Positions 48,656-60,740 of a stretch of DNA of 64,000 bases are shown here, piece by piece. Position numbers and translations under genes: made by a program. Source of the stretch: Laguncularia racemosa (lineage: Eukaryota; Streptophyta; Magnoliopsida; Myrtales; Combretaceae); contig JBBMOL010000071.1 in assembly GCA_037954665.1 (NCBI GenBank), positions 3,653,441 to 3,717,440 of the forward strand, written 5' to 3'. The notes below the pieces were generated by a model. It saw nothing but the letters and a program-made list of their open reading frames with translations, did not search any database and was not told the origin of the DNA. The stretch's first letter is position 1. Every line of letters starts with the position of its first letter.

Positions 48656-49988
48656 AATAATGAATGGTAAAGCCAAGAGACGACGCAACCCCCAAAAAGA
48701 ACTGCAGAATACCGAGAAGCTGTGTGTGTGGGCTTCTGTTTTGGTTAATGTGCCACTTTCGGACGTCATTTGACAAAGACATATCTGACTCCTCCTATTT
48801 ATTGAGGCACCCGCCCTGTATTTAAGGTATCACACCTGTATTTAAAAAATAGTAAATTGAAATTCAGTTTCTGAATAAATGCATAATTTAATTTATTTTA
48901 CAATTACTTCAGAATTTCATTCGTATAAATTTTTTATTACAATTATTATACGAGAAATGATTTTTCTTTTTTCTTTTTTTAATTATGTATGGTGACAGGA
49001 AAAAATTGAGCATTGATCCTAATGGAAAAATATATTTATTCCATGGAGCTAGAAATGATTGAAGCAATTATTTCTACATATGCCAATCATTGCTTTCATC
49101 TACAGTTCCATACTTGTGAACATTTGGGCTAATCATGCGTCCGACAACTAGATCTTCCAGTGTCTCATATTATGGTGTATTTGTTTTTGTGGAAATCTTT
49201 TTCTTTTTTTAATAATAACTAAAATCTAATAATTGTTAAGATTACTGCAATAATTTAAAAATATTACAGTTATTAATAGCAGCTGATAATGAATAGAAAA
49301 TGATTTTTACTTTTAAAATGAGGGAGTCATTTTTTTTTTATTTTCCATTAATATGTAGTGGTAGGGTAAGACAATTAAATGGGTAGCACTAGAAGACGGT
49401 CGAACCAATAATTTTTGGTTTGGAGATGATTTCCTTGTAATTGATGAATGCTTTGGAATTTAAAAACTGACATTCTTTTACATGGGGCAGCACATAGCAA
49501 TGGTCACACAGAGTCACAGTAGTAGTTCCATTTGTTGTTTGCATTAGTCACGTGAATGATGATAATACTGTATTTTGTGCCTATAATTAATGTGCTGTCC
49601 TGTCCCTACTTTCACCTTTTATTAAATTATGATCCAATACTTCATGCTGGAGGTTTGCATATGCACATCATAATTATATCATATAAATATACGCCCTATA
49701 TTTTCTCGTGAAAAGAATATAGCTATGAAAAAATTTTGAAAATTTTTGACTTAATAGTGTAGATGTGGATATAGCTGTTCCTCTTTAAAAGCTTACTATC
49801 ATCTTCTCATTCTTCTATGTCTAATTATAACAAAACAACAAAACTAGCCTTCCTTCCACCATTGAAGAAGACAGAGGAAAACAAAATGCACATTTACTCC
49901 CTTGTTTCATGTCAAACCTTTTCACTTCCACCATATTGAAACACTTTCCAGTTTCATATCAGTTCTTCTTGCTTCAAATCAAGTTCTC
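48656..49988. promoter_or_regulatory. upstream region of the LRR pseudokinase gene
   Basis: AT-rich with no open frame of note. It must hold the promoter and 5' leader of the gene starting at 49989, but no single TATA box stands out. The leader just before the ATG is A/C-rich and contains no upstream ATG in frame with the gene after about 49902. Confidence 0.45.
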
Positions 49989-52900
49989 ATGGCAAAACTA
50001 GCTTATTGCTGGTTTCATCTTTCACTTGTACTAAATATTGCTTTACTTTCCATTCCTTATACAACCCAGCTTGAATATTCGCAATCACAGTCCATTTGGA
50101 AAATTTTTCAGCTCTTAAACTACCCAACTGCTCTTAGAAGTATTTACAACACCCCGGATTTCTGCAACATTCAACCAAGTGAATCTTTCACATTAGTATG
50201 TTATGAGAACAATTTGACTCAGTTTCATATGAGTGGAGAAAATGGGGTTCTTTCAATTCCTCAGGAATTTTCCATTGAAGAGCTTTTCACTACTCTAAGT
50301 AGCTTTTCAAGCTTGAAGGTGCTTTCTTTGGTTTCCCTTGGGCTAAAAGGGACACTTCCTGGTTCTGTTGGTGATTTGTCTTCTCTTGAAATACTAAACA
50401 TAAGCTCAAATAAGTTTCATGGAGATATTCCCGAGAAAGTTTCTTCTTTAGGGAATCTTCAAACCTTCATACTTGATCACAACAGCTTTGTTGGCAAAAT
50501 TCCTGGTTGGCTTGGTTCTTCATTTCCACTCTTGGCTGTTTTGAGTTTAAAAAACAATTCATTTTCGGGTTCTCTCCCAAATTCTTTTTCTAGAATGGAA
50601 AATCTCCGGGTTCTTGATCTTTCCGAAAACAAACTGTTTGGTGAAATTCCCAATCTTTCGAACCATACCAATCTTCAAGTCCTTGATCTTCAAAACAACA
50701 ATTTCGGACCACGTTTTCCTAATTTACCCAACAGGTTAATCTCTCTTGTACTGAGAAAGAACAAGTTTAGTTATGGTCTTCCTGTTAGAATCCTAAGATC
50801 TTATCAACTCCAAAGGTTTGATGTCTCGATGAATGGTTTCGTCGGACCCTTTTTGCCGAAGATACTGTCAATGCCTTCAATTAGGTACGTTGACATCGGA
50901 CGGAACAAGTTCAATGGAATGCTTTTCCAGAACATGTCTTGTAATCCTCAACTTGCTTTTGTGAACTTATCCTCCAATCTTTTGACAGGAGACTTGCCTT
51001 CTTGTCTTCAATCCGAAGGCAGGTCTGTCCTGTTCAGTAAGAATTGCTTATCAAGTGAAAAGCAAGAGCAACATCCATCCAGTTTCTGCCATAATGAAGC
51101 TCTAGCTGTGGAAATCTTGCCTCTGCAGCAGAAGGCGAAAGGGGCAGGTGAAAAAAATTCGGTTGTTTTCAGTGTGTTAGGAGGGGTATTTGGAGGAATT
51201 GCAATCGTTGTGCTGGTTTTCCTAATTGCTAGGAAGAGGTATAGTAGAGATGTAAGCTATGTTAAACCACCCCCACCACGGTTGATTACGGAAAATGCGT
51301 CGACTCTGTGCACTATCAAGTTGCTTTCTGATGCAAGTAAGTTGCATTACTTTATCCTGATTGTTAAGTATAAAGTAAAAAACCTACAGCTGACGTATAA
51401 GATTAAACTGGTGGAGCTCTTGGCATAGTATACAGCAGGAAATCATGAGTTCAATTCCCTGGTGTCGTCAGTTTACTCTCCGAATAATGAGGTGGTCTAT
51501 TTAATTGACTTCAGCCAAAGTGTGGAGTAAAAAATATATAACATCCACATCTTAAACTTTTAGATCAATTGGTTGCACGGATCTAAAATTTTCGAACGAT
51601 TCTCTCTATATTGAGCAATACCGGATTGCATTAGCAATTGGATGAATAAAACTCCAAATTCAGCTTGTGCTGCTATCAATATGATTCTTCACATATGGCT
51701 TTATGGACTCTATTTTGCAGGGCATATATCACAGACAATGAAGATGGGAGCCACAATACCAGCATACAGAACATTTTCTCTCGAGGAGCTTAAGAATGCC
51801 ACAAACAACTTCGATGCTTCATGCTTACAATATGAAAATTCACAACCTCAGGTACATGTTAAATTCCGAGGATCAATACAAGCTTAATAATAACGAGGCC
51901 AGATGTCCACAACGAGACTCCATATTTGACATTTATTAGCACAACAAACCTTCTTTCAGAATTTTCTCTCTCTTTTTTTTTTTTGAGCTCATAATTGGAA
52001 CTTTTGATTAGAAAATGCCATGCCAAGTTCCTTATAGCCTATGAGGCATGGTCACCATCCTCCATCCGAGCTGGGATGGAACGGGTTTGATCTCCCTCCC
52101 TATCTCCTCCCAAAAAAACAAAGTTGATGTACTGCTAAAATGTTGTATTTCTCACATGATTCTCTCATCAAAATCTTCCACTGTTTTGGCAGGTATTCGC
52201 AGGTAAGGTGGGTGACCGTGCTTCTTTTGCCATCAGAAGATTGACAATGAAAAGACGGAGGAATCCTCAGTATTACATGCCCGAAATAGAGCGGATCTCC
52301 AAACTCAGACATAGCTATTTGCTTAGTGCTCTTGGACACTGCATTGAGTGTTTTCCAGATGATTCAAGTGTTAGCCAAATATATCTCATATTCGAGTGTG
52401 TGAGCAACGGCACACTTAGAGATCATATCTCAGGTAAAAAATTTTGCCAACGATCTGATGAAATAATGGAAAGAGATTAAGACAACACAACCTAGATTTA
52501 AATGATTTGGGAAACCATAACTCGTATTGTATCTTCACTAGTGGCTAGTTCGACATTTTCCTACATTATTTCCAACAATTTGGATGTCACAAGCCATAAT
52601 TGTCTTTTTATTTCCGTCCTGGTTGTCATGTCTTCTTTAGTTCCCCTTATTCTCAGATTCTATCTTTTCCTGGAGAATCTATTTCCTTTTATCTTGAACC
52701 GAAGCCAACCAAAATTAGTCTCAACAATGTCCCAAAGCATTTTTTGTTCTTTTCATATAGGAGGACTTCCAGGTAAGAAGCTATCATGGATTCAGAGAAT
52801 AGGAGCTGCAGCAGGGGTTGTAAAGGGTGTTTGGTTTCTCCATACTGGGATTGTTCCTGGAGTATTTTCTAATGATATCAAGATAACAGATGTTTTACTG

Positions 52901-53887
52901 GATCACAATCTTCACATAAAAATTAGCAAGTATAATTTGCCTCTTTTATCAGAAGACCAAGGAGTGGTAGGCAACTATTTGCATTTTCTTTTTTAGTTTA
53001 TGTCAATATACTCCTTATTGACCAATGTTCTTATTCAGTTGGGTCCTGGAGTTTCACTATCTAATTCAAAGAGAAGCATCTATTCAAGGTAAGAATTTAA
53101 GCTTTAGAATCTATATAAATTTCCTAGAATCTGCAGGTGGATCCTTTGAAATGAATCGTGTATGTCCATTTACCTTTAAATATAAATAGAGAATGTACGT
53201 CATGTAATGCAAATTGGGTACAAACATATAATATGCTGTCCTCAAATGGAGGATATACGTTACAATAGTTGCGTATATAGAAGATGCATGTTTGCCTACA
53301 AGTGTAAATAGAGATGTATTTATAACAAAACTAAGGCAATTATACCACTGTGGCTGTTTTAGGATCTGGCCGTTTATTTTCTTTGCATTGTTTTCCAGGG
53401 GAGATCACAGTGAAAGAGAAGATGTGTTCGATATTGGGGTAATATTGATAGAAATTATCACAGGAAGACCAATCAAATCCCGAAGTGAAGTTACACTGTT
53501 AAAAGACCTTGTAAGTACTTGCGTTCATGTTGTATACTCAATGTCATTCTACCAGTTAATGTTCGAGCTGATAAAGTTATGAAACACTAAGTTTGTAGCT
53601 GCAAGACGGAGGAGTAAAAGACATAGCGCTAAATTTGAGTCTTGATGCTTTGTTTCTTGTAGTTACAAGTGAGTTTGGCAGCGGATGATGCATCACGAAG
53701 AAGTATTGTTGATCCAGCTATACAAAAGGAATGTTCAGAAGAATCACTAAGAACAATGATGGAGATATGCTTAAGATGTTTGTCTAATGAGCAAAATAAC
53801 AGACCAAGTGTGGAGGATGTGTTGTGGAATCTACAGTATGCTTTACAAGTTCAAGAGTCAGGGAAAGGTGAAGTGCAGAGTGATTAA
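49989..53887 (+). CDS. LRR receptor-like pseudokinase (At3g03770-type, LRR-VI group), seven exons
   Basis: Exons at 49989-51336, 51721-51851, 52193-52433, 52761-52966, 53039-53088, 53399-53510 and 53663-53887 join in phase with GT-AG introns to give about 770 residues. Start ATG 49989 opens a signal peptide (MAKLAYCWFHLSLVLNIALL). About ten leucine-rich repeats follow (for example LEILNISSNKFHGDIP, LRVLDLSENKLFGEIP). A transmembrane helix lies at about residues 390-412 (VLGGVFGGIAIVVLVFLIA). The cytoplasmic part begins ISQTMKMGA and YRTFSLEELKNATNNFD and is kinase-like, but key parts are missing: no glycine-rich loop (LQYENSQPQVFAGKVGD), the ATP-binding Lys position is Arg (FAIRRL), HRD is replaced by PGVFSNDIK, and DFG by ISKYNL. 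The Arabidopsis family is annotated as probably inactive kinases. It likely acts as a plasma-membrane receptor or co-receptor by protein contact. Ligand unknown. No disabling mutation seen. Confidence 0.9.
51395..51610 (+). mobile_element. possible tRNA-derived SINE in LRR gene intron 1
   Basis: The segment has ggtggagctcttggcatag, resembling an RNA polymerase III A box, and gagttcaattccc, resembling a B box, about 35 bases apart, as in the head of plant SINEs. No clear tail or target duplication was found, so this is tentative. Confidence 0.35.
52018..52122 (+). mobile_element. possible SINE fragment in LRR gene intron 2
   Basis: A segment with tgaggcatggtcaccatcc and gggtttgatctccctcc (B-box-like) ends in cctcccaaaaaaac, an A-rich tail. 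The form fits a short tRNA-derived SINE. It is unlike the candidate in intron 1. Confidence 0.35.
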
Positions 53888-54750
53888 GAGTCACCTAGAG
53901 GAGCTTCTCAACATATATGATCATACTCAATCTAGTATCTTTAGTTTTTTTTTTTTTCTTTTTCCTTTCCCTTTTTGATAAATCACAAAAATTACAAGGT
54001 TTATTAAGAAATTACACTTGCCCCTTTTTTATATTTGTGACTTACAAGCTTTTATCTATGAACATAGCTAGCATATAATCTAATTATTCATCACATCGAA
54101 CCCATTGTATTGAAGTTAAAATTGTAAGAGTTTGTATTCCTTTTTCTTTTTTTGATATTTATTTCAAAATTTTGAATGTGCTTCTGCAAATTTGGATTTT
54201 GATTTGATTTATTTGGGCGCCATATGGTGATTGTATGATTGTTTTACTTTAAATGATGAAAAGAATTGGCACATCATCAATGAAAGAGGATAAGTGTAAT
54301 CTATTAAAAATTCCGGAATAAGTATTGTTGTGATAGGTAGCTAATTGTGTTAGAAAATGATCCCCTGTATCACTGTTTATTTAACTAACTTCTTTTCCAC
54401 TTGTGACAAAAAGGAAGCACTAACCAAGTGCCAAGAATAAATAAAACAGAACATTAAGATTTTACGTGAAAAAACCCAGAACGAGAAAAACTATTAAGGC
54501 TTATAAACATTTAAAATTAGTGGATCATTGACTTGGTATTTATTGCCAACAACAGATCAAATATGAAGGGTAAAATAGCTTATAGTTAAGCGTTTATGTC
54601 ACTTATACGAGAATAAGTAGGCTATTGATATAATGGACCTGACTCTAATATGGGTTGGGAAATTTAGAATGGTGCTGCCAATTAGGTATAGATCTGGATG
54701 GGATGTAATTGTTTGCAAGGATGGTGGAATAAACCACCGGTGGTTGATGC
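53888..54750. other. region between LRR gene and copia element 2
   Basis: No gene seen. It contains the LRR gene 3' untranslated region and AT-rich sequence. The perfect 14-bp palindrome aaccaccggtggtt lies at 54732-54745, just before the copia 5' LTR. Confidence 0.55.
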
Positions 54751-54776
54751 TGATAACAATCATTAGCATCAACCAC
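54740..54776. repeat. hairpin across the 5' border of copia element 2
   Basis: Arms gtggttgatgctgat (54740-54754) and attagcatcaaccac (54762-54776) pair over 15 bases with one mismatch around a 7-base loop. Most of the left arm is flanking DNA and the right arm is inside the LTR. The 3' LTR has no such flanking arm. Confidence 0.85.
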
Positions 54777-55026
54777 AGCACCAACAACAACATCATTAGA
54801 ATCATCCGTGGCAACAGCAACAACGCCAAAGCATATGCAACAGCAACAGTAACATTATAGGATAATCACGGATCAACAACAACAACTTATTCTTTTCCTA
54901 ATCTTGTGTAAATTTGATAAATACAAACAACAAGCATTCATGTAACAATATGTATTTATGTGCATTAACAATCAATGAAAGTAGAGATAGCTTTAACAAT
55001 TTCATCCACTTCTTGCAACCTCTTTA
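54751..55026 (+). repeat. 5' LTR of copia element 2
   Basis: The 276-bp repeat begins TGATAACAATCAT and ends CTCTTTA before the primer binding site. It is rich in CAACAACAA-type repeats in its first half. Confidence 0.9.
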
Positions 55027-55094
55027 TGGTATCAGAGCTTCTTATCTAATCAAACCCAAACCCAACAACCACATAAGCTGCTCTTTGGTCATCA

Positions 55095-58000
55095 TGTCAT
55101 TTGAAGACACATCAACAATTATCCAAAACACCCTAGAACCTACCCAACCTCTCATTATGATCACCATTCATAATTCAATCAAACTTAACATAACCAACTT
55201 CCTCTCTTGGAAAACTCAAATTAAAGCCATCCTTATAGGTTACGATCTTCACAAATTCATTGATGGTTCACATCCACCTCCTCTAACCACCATCACAGTA
55301 GATGACACCATCTCTCCTAACTCAGCCCATCACAAGATAAGCTGCTGTTTGGAGCACTTGTTAGCACCCTCTCCCCCAACATTATTCCCCTCATCACGCA
55401 AGCAGCCACCTCCCATCAAGTATAGCAGACTCTTGGTAACACTTATGCTAAGCTCATCGAAGGTCACATCAAACAACTCAAAGACAACTTGAAAAACATC
55501 ACCAAGGGCTCCAATTCTATCACTGAATATATGTAATCCATCAAGCTTCATGCTGATGAGCTTGCAACTCTTGGAAAACCACTTGACCTAGAAGATCTAA
55601 TTGAGAAAATCCTTGATGGACTCGATGACAATTACCAATCAGTCATCGATGCTGTCAATGGCCGTGATTCCACTATCTCCTTTGATGAGCTCCATGAGAA
55701 ACTCATCAACAAGGAACTCTCTCTCCAATACACCTCCCTGCCCACCTCTGTCCCACTAGCAACTGCATACCTCTCTTAAGCATGCTCCAACCACTAGCTT
55801 CACCACACTCGTGCTTCTCAACCAGCTCTCCCCTCTCCTCAGGGTACCTTTGCTACCACATTCTCCACTCGACTACCTCCTCCCATAGACCCTCACTCAC
55901 CTCGACCCTTCCTTGGCAAATGCTAGTGGTGTCGTAAACAGGGGCATGTTGTCTCCCAATGTCTTCTCTTCCATCAACACTATCTTAAAGCGAGACCACC
56001 TTCACGGACCCCCCTGTCCACTCCATCCTCTCGACTTCCATCCTGGCAAACACAAGCTCATGCTGCTCTCACCACCTCTACAAACAACTCCTGGTTGCTA
56101 GACAGTGGTGCCTCCCATCATGTCACTGCAGACCTCAACAACCTCGCCATTCATAACTCCTATAATGGCACCGATGAAATTCTTATTGGTGATGGCTCGG
56201 GTCTCTCCATCACACACATCGGTTCCACCTCTCTTCCTACTCCATCTCACTCCTTTAATCTTTCTAATGTTCTATGTGTTCCCTCTATGTAATGCAACCT
56301 TATCTCTATCTCTCAATTTTGTATCACCAACAATACATCCATTGAATTCTTACCACAATTCTCCTCCGAGGTCGAGCTAAGGATGGCATCTACGTCCGAC
56401 CTTCCACCACACCACCATTCCTTGCCTTCTCAAGCGTTGTCACGTCTCTCCCCATTTGGCATCACCGCCTTGGTCATCCCTCGCTGCCCGTCCTTAAGCA
56501 CCTCCTCTCCTCCAACAACTTAGCAGTTTCCAACTTATCTAACTCACAACTCCATTGTAATTCTTGTCATTACAATAAAAGTCACAAGTTACCATTTGCT
56601 TCCTCTACGCTTTCCTCTTCTTTGCCACTTGAAATTGTATTTATTGATGTATGGACTTCCCCAATTACATCTGTTAATAATTTTAAGTATTATGTAATCT
56701 TTGTAGGTCATTTTACCAAATACATATGGCTATTCCCTCCAAAACGTAAATCAGATGTTCTCCCTGTCTTCATACGCTTCAAGACTCTTGTGGAACATCA
56801 CTTTACTTGCACCATCAAAACAATTTACTCTAATAATGGCAGTGAATATTAGGCCTTGTCCACCTACTTAGCTACTCATGGCATCTCTCATCTCACCACT
56901 CCTTTGCACATATCCGAGCACAATGGCTACTTTGAATGTCGCTACCGTCACATTGTAGAAACTGGTCTCACCCTACTCTCTCATGCTTCAATGCCCCTCA
57001 CCTATTGGAACTATGCCTTCCTCACTACCACTTATCTCATCAATCGACTTCCCACACCTATACTTAACAACATGTCTCCATTTGCTAAACTCTTTGGCAT
57101 AACCCCTCACTACAACAAACTTAGGAGCTTTGGTTGCTTATGCTATCCCTGGCTGAGACCGTACACGACTCACAAACTCGAAGCTCAATCTTCCCCTTGC
57201 GTGTTGGTTGGCTACTCCTCCACTCAAAGTGCCTACCTCTATCTCTACATTCCAACCAATAGAGTCTATGTCTCTCACCATGTTTACTTTGTAGAGTTAG
57301 TCTTCCGCTTCAATAAGACTCATCCCAATCACTCTTAAGTCTCCTTTGCCTCTTCCTCTGATTGGTGTTCCCTCACACTCCCTCTTCTTTCGCAATCCAA
57401 TCAGTCTCCACCAAGCTCCTCACCGATGCCCTCTTCCTCCACTAGATCTCCTTGCCCCCTTACTGATCTTCAGCTCGCCTCGCCCTCATCACTACCTCCA
57501 CAACCCTCCTCACCACGTGTAATCATGATTCGTTCTAAACACAATATTCACAAACCCATCCAAAAGCGCAATCTTTTAGCAACTCTTCCACCTCCTACTC
57601 ATGAACTTTGTACCATTACCCAAGCCTTAAAAGATCCCAAGTGGAGCACTACCATGTTTGAAGAGTTCAATGCTCTAATTCGTAATGGCACTTGGGAACT
57701 CACGGCTCTGCATCCAACTCAAAACATAATTGGTTGCAAGTGGATTTTTCGCACTAAATTTTTACTTAATGGTTCTATTGACAGTTACAAAGCTCACCTG
57801 GTTGCCAAGAGTTTTCATCAACACCCTGGAGTGGATTACACCGAGACCTTCAGCCCTGTCATCAAACCTATCACAGTTCGTCTCATCCTTAGTATTGCTG
57901 TCAGTCGTGGATGGTCTCTCTGGCAACTCGATGTCAATAATGCGTTTCTTTAAGGACAACTTACAGAAGACGTCTACATGTCTCAACCCCCTGGCTTCAC

Positions 58001-59204
58001 TAACCCTGATCATCTTCATCATGTCTGCAGACTTCGAAAAGCCATCTATGGCCTCAAACAAGCTCCTCGTGCTTGGTATCATGAACTTCAACAACACCTA
58101 CTCACATACGACTTCCACAACTCTATGGCTGGCTCCTCCTCCTTGTTCATCCTAAACTCTCAGGGCATCTTACTTTACCTTCTTGTCTATGTTGATGATA
58201 TCATTGTTACAGGTAATGACACATCATCAGTTAACAAATGCATTCATCACCTCACATGTCACTTCTCCATCAAGGACATGGGTTCACTCCACTACTTCCT
58301 TAGTGTTGAAGTACTTCATCGTGCCAATGGCTTCTTCCTCAATCAATAGAAGTACATTGCTGATCTTCTTCATTGATCCCACATGGCTAATGCCAAGCCT
58401 GCCTCTACACCACTAGCGGTCACACCACCACTCACCCTTTATGATGGCATGTCTCTAACAGATCCCACGGAGTACTGATATGTTGTTAGTAGCCTTCAAT
58501 GTCTCTCACTCACTCGTTCGAACATCACGTACACTATCAACAAGCTCTCTCAATTCATGCACCGTCCTACAACAACGCACTGGCAAGCTATCAAACGACT
58601 TCTCAGATATCTTTATAGCACTTCAGATCATGGAATTACACTATGCAACTCCTCTGTCTTCGACCTACATGCCTTCTTCGATCCTGACTGGGCTGGCAAC
58701 AAAGATGATTACACCTCCACTAGTGCCTACATCATTTATCTTGATTGCAATCCTATTCGTGGAGCTCCAAGAAACAACGCACAGTGGCCCGCTCTTCCAC
58801 TGAAGCAGAGTACCGAGCCGTTGCCACCACAATTGTTGAACTCTGTTGGATTTGCTCTCTTCTCACAGAACTATGCATTCAAGTTCCTTGCCAACCGATC
58901 ATCTATTGTGACAATGTTGGTGCCATGAATTTATGTTTCAATCCAGTCTTTCACACTCGTATGAAACATGTCGCACTCAACTATCACTTTGTTCGCGAAC
59001 AAGTACAAAATGGCTCACTTCGGGTATCACATGTCTCCTCTTCGGATCAACTAGTTGATGTACTCACTAAATCTCTCCCTCGCTCTCAATTTCAAAGCCT
59101 AAAGACCAAGATTGGACTAACTACACCACCGTCCATCTTGCGGGGGCATGATAACAATCATCAGCATCAACCGCAACAACAGCAACAACATCATTAGGAT
59201 CATT
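55095..59204 (+). pseudogene. gag-pol of copia element 2, few stops and frameshifts
   Basis: Gag begins around ATG 55098 (FLSWKTQIKAILIGYDL) and continues across a frameshift near 55310-55340; a stop interrupts its CCHC knuckle near 55920. The protease motif is WLLDSGASHHVT (about 56092-56127). Integrase runs from about 56450 with IDVWTSP, NNGSEY and the downstream HNGYFECRYRHIVETG region. Reverse transcriptase spans about 57620-58350, with KWIFRTKFLLNGSIDSYKA, DVNNAFL and LVYVDDIIVTG (YVDD at 58188-58199). RNase H follows with SSTEAEYRAVA and ends near 59190. In-frame stops include TAA 55534, TAG 56850, TAA 57951, TAG 58347, TGA 58374 and TGA 58476. A frameshift lies near 58750-58780. Nearly all domains can still be read, so decay is limited, but this copy cannot make a full polyprotein. 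Confidence 0.93.
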
Positions 59205-59421
59205 CGTAAAAACAGTAACAACGCCAAAGCATATGCAATAGCAACAGTAACATAATAGGATAACCACGAATCAACAACAACTTATTCTTTTCCTAACCTT
59301 GTGTAAATCTGATAAATACAAACAACAAACACTCATATAACAATATGTATTTATGTGCATTAACAATCAATGAAAGTAGAGATAGCTTTAACAATTTCAT
59401 CCACTTCTTGCAATCTCTTTA
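59149..59421 (+). repeat. 3' LTR of copia element 2
   Basis: The 273-bp partner of 54751-55026, differing by a small number of substitutions and a short deletion by eye. Confidence 0.9.
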
Positions 59422-60234
59422 GATATAAGTAAAGAAGAAGTCGGAATGAGAATGAGATGATTGTGTTATTGTCATAATTGGTGTTGGCTTTGGTACGTGG
59501 GGGAGGTTTTCCATGCTGCCTCCTACCTAAAGATAGAAATAATCAACCACGAATTATATGATGGATGTGTGATTGTTGCATTGATTATACCTACATTGTC
59601 TCTCGAGTTGCATTTGCATGGGTTTTTGTTGCAGTGCATTCACATGTTAGGCTTCATAGCTCACTTGATATGGCACTCCACTCATTATAAAAGATTTTAA
59701 GCACTAAAGTTTTTGATAAAGAAGATAAAAGAGAGTAAGAAAACGTATAATGGATGATAAAGACATGCGGTCATGTTAGAGCACCCTATCAGATTCGTGG
59801 CGTGGCAAAACGAACAAAAATTTACAATGTTGAATTTATCTTTGTACGATGCATACTATAACAACATTGATTTGTTATTATAGAATCGACATTGTTAAGT
59901 CTTGCTATATAATCAGTGGTGAATAAGAGTGAAATGAAAACTGAACACATGAAAATTTTATCAAACACATGTTGCAATCGTTGAAAAGATCTCGCATGTA
60001 TCACATTTTTATTTGCCCATATCTCTTTATTATTACTTCTTATAGTTAGGTATCCATCTCATATGATCAGACTTACTCTCATACGATGAAATGTGGACTG
60101 TTCAAGCTTATTCCTAAAAAAATCAATAAGACCAAACTGTATTAACTCATATTGACGTAAGTTCTTGCCACAGGTTTCACTACAAATAGACCTTAACACA
60201 CTCTAACCTCAACTCAAACTGAGAACACAGAAAA
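59422..60234. other. region between copia element 2 and first nsLTP-like gene
   Basis: No gene seen. The end (about 60178-60234) resembles the promoter and leader of the second nsLTP-like gene: ttcactacaaatagacc here against ttcactataaaaccagcc there, so the TATA box appears degenerate. Confidence 0.5.
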
Positions 60235-60548
60235 TGGCAGGCAAAGTTCCTTATTATCATCTATGGTGCTTTGGGTTCATGATTATGTTTCATTCCATGA
60301 CTGTGAACTTCGATTACTATAGGGATATCAAGACTTCTTGGGTTCCATGTGGGTCGATGCAGAAGTTTTCTAGACTCCACCAACACCCATGTGATGCCCT
60401 GGTATAGGGTTGACGAAGACCGTAGAGGTCTCTGCTCATGTCTACACAAAATTGCGCCATCTCCTGCGGTCGATCCCAAGAGGATCGATTGTCTTCGCAG
60501 TATAGCTTGTCCAATGACCATTTCGGCTAATACACATATCAATCATGG
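60235..60548 (+). pseudogene. nsLTP-like gene, frameshifted, first copy
   Basis: From ATG 60235 the frame gives a hydrophobic leader (WCFGFMIMFHSMTVNF) and SWVPCGSM, then hits a stop at 60403. The overlapping frame from about 60349 carries the rest of an nsLTP-like pattern: CRSFL, then DRRGLCSCLHKIAPSPAVDPKRIDCL, with the CxC and following Cys. A shift of one base in about 60340-60360 would explain this. The usual CC pair is also not seen (HVMPWYRV at that place). A donor-like atg|gtaggt lies at about 60548, but no second exon was found before the LTR at 60755. It is a decayed relative of the gene at 62992. Confidence 0.65.
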
Positions 60549-60740
60549 TAGGTATTTATGTTTTGATAAATAAATATGAAGTCACACACTCACACTTTAT
60601 TGAGCACGCTTAAGTTTTTAAATTAGATGGTTTATATTAGTCGGTTAATACTTCATTCACTTTTGATGGGAGGCTTCAGTTGAAGTTCATCAAGTTAAGG
60701 AACTTACTCAATTCACTAGGAGTGAAATAAGTGTACAAAT

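Larger units (their letters stand above)
54751..59421 (+). mobile_element. Ty1/copia LTR retrotransposon, relatively young
   Basis: Two direct repeats of about 275 bp, very similar to each other, flank a gag-pol interior in copia order. The exact motif TGGTATCAGAGC directly after the 5' LTR (55027-55038) is the common plant copia primer binding site for initiator-Met tRNA. The purine tract gcggggg (59140-59146) precedes the 3' LTR. The 5-bp flanks gatgc and gatat agree only in part, so a target site duplication is not clean. LTR similarity suggests it is younger than copia element 1. Confidence 0.95.

Noticed and set aside
54599..54829. Hydrophobic minus-strand open frame near the copia 5' LTR
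   Set aside because: It is the reverse reading of CAA-type repeats in the LTR and flanking DNA.
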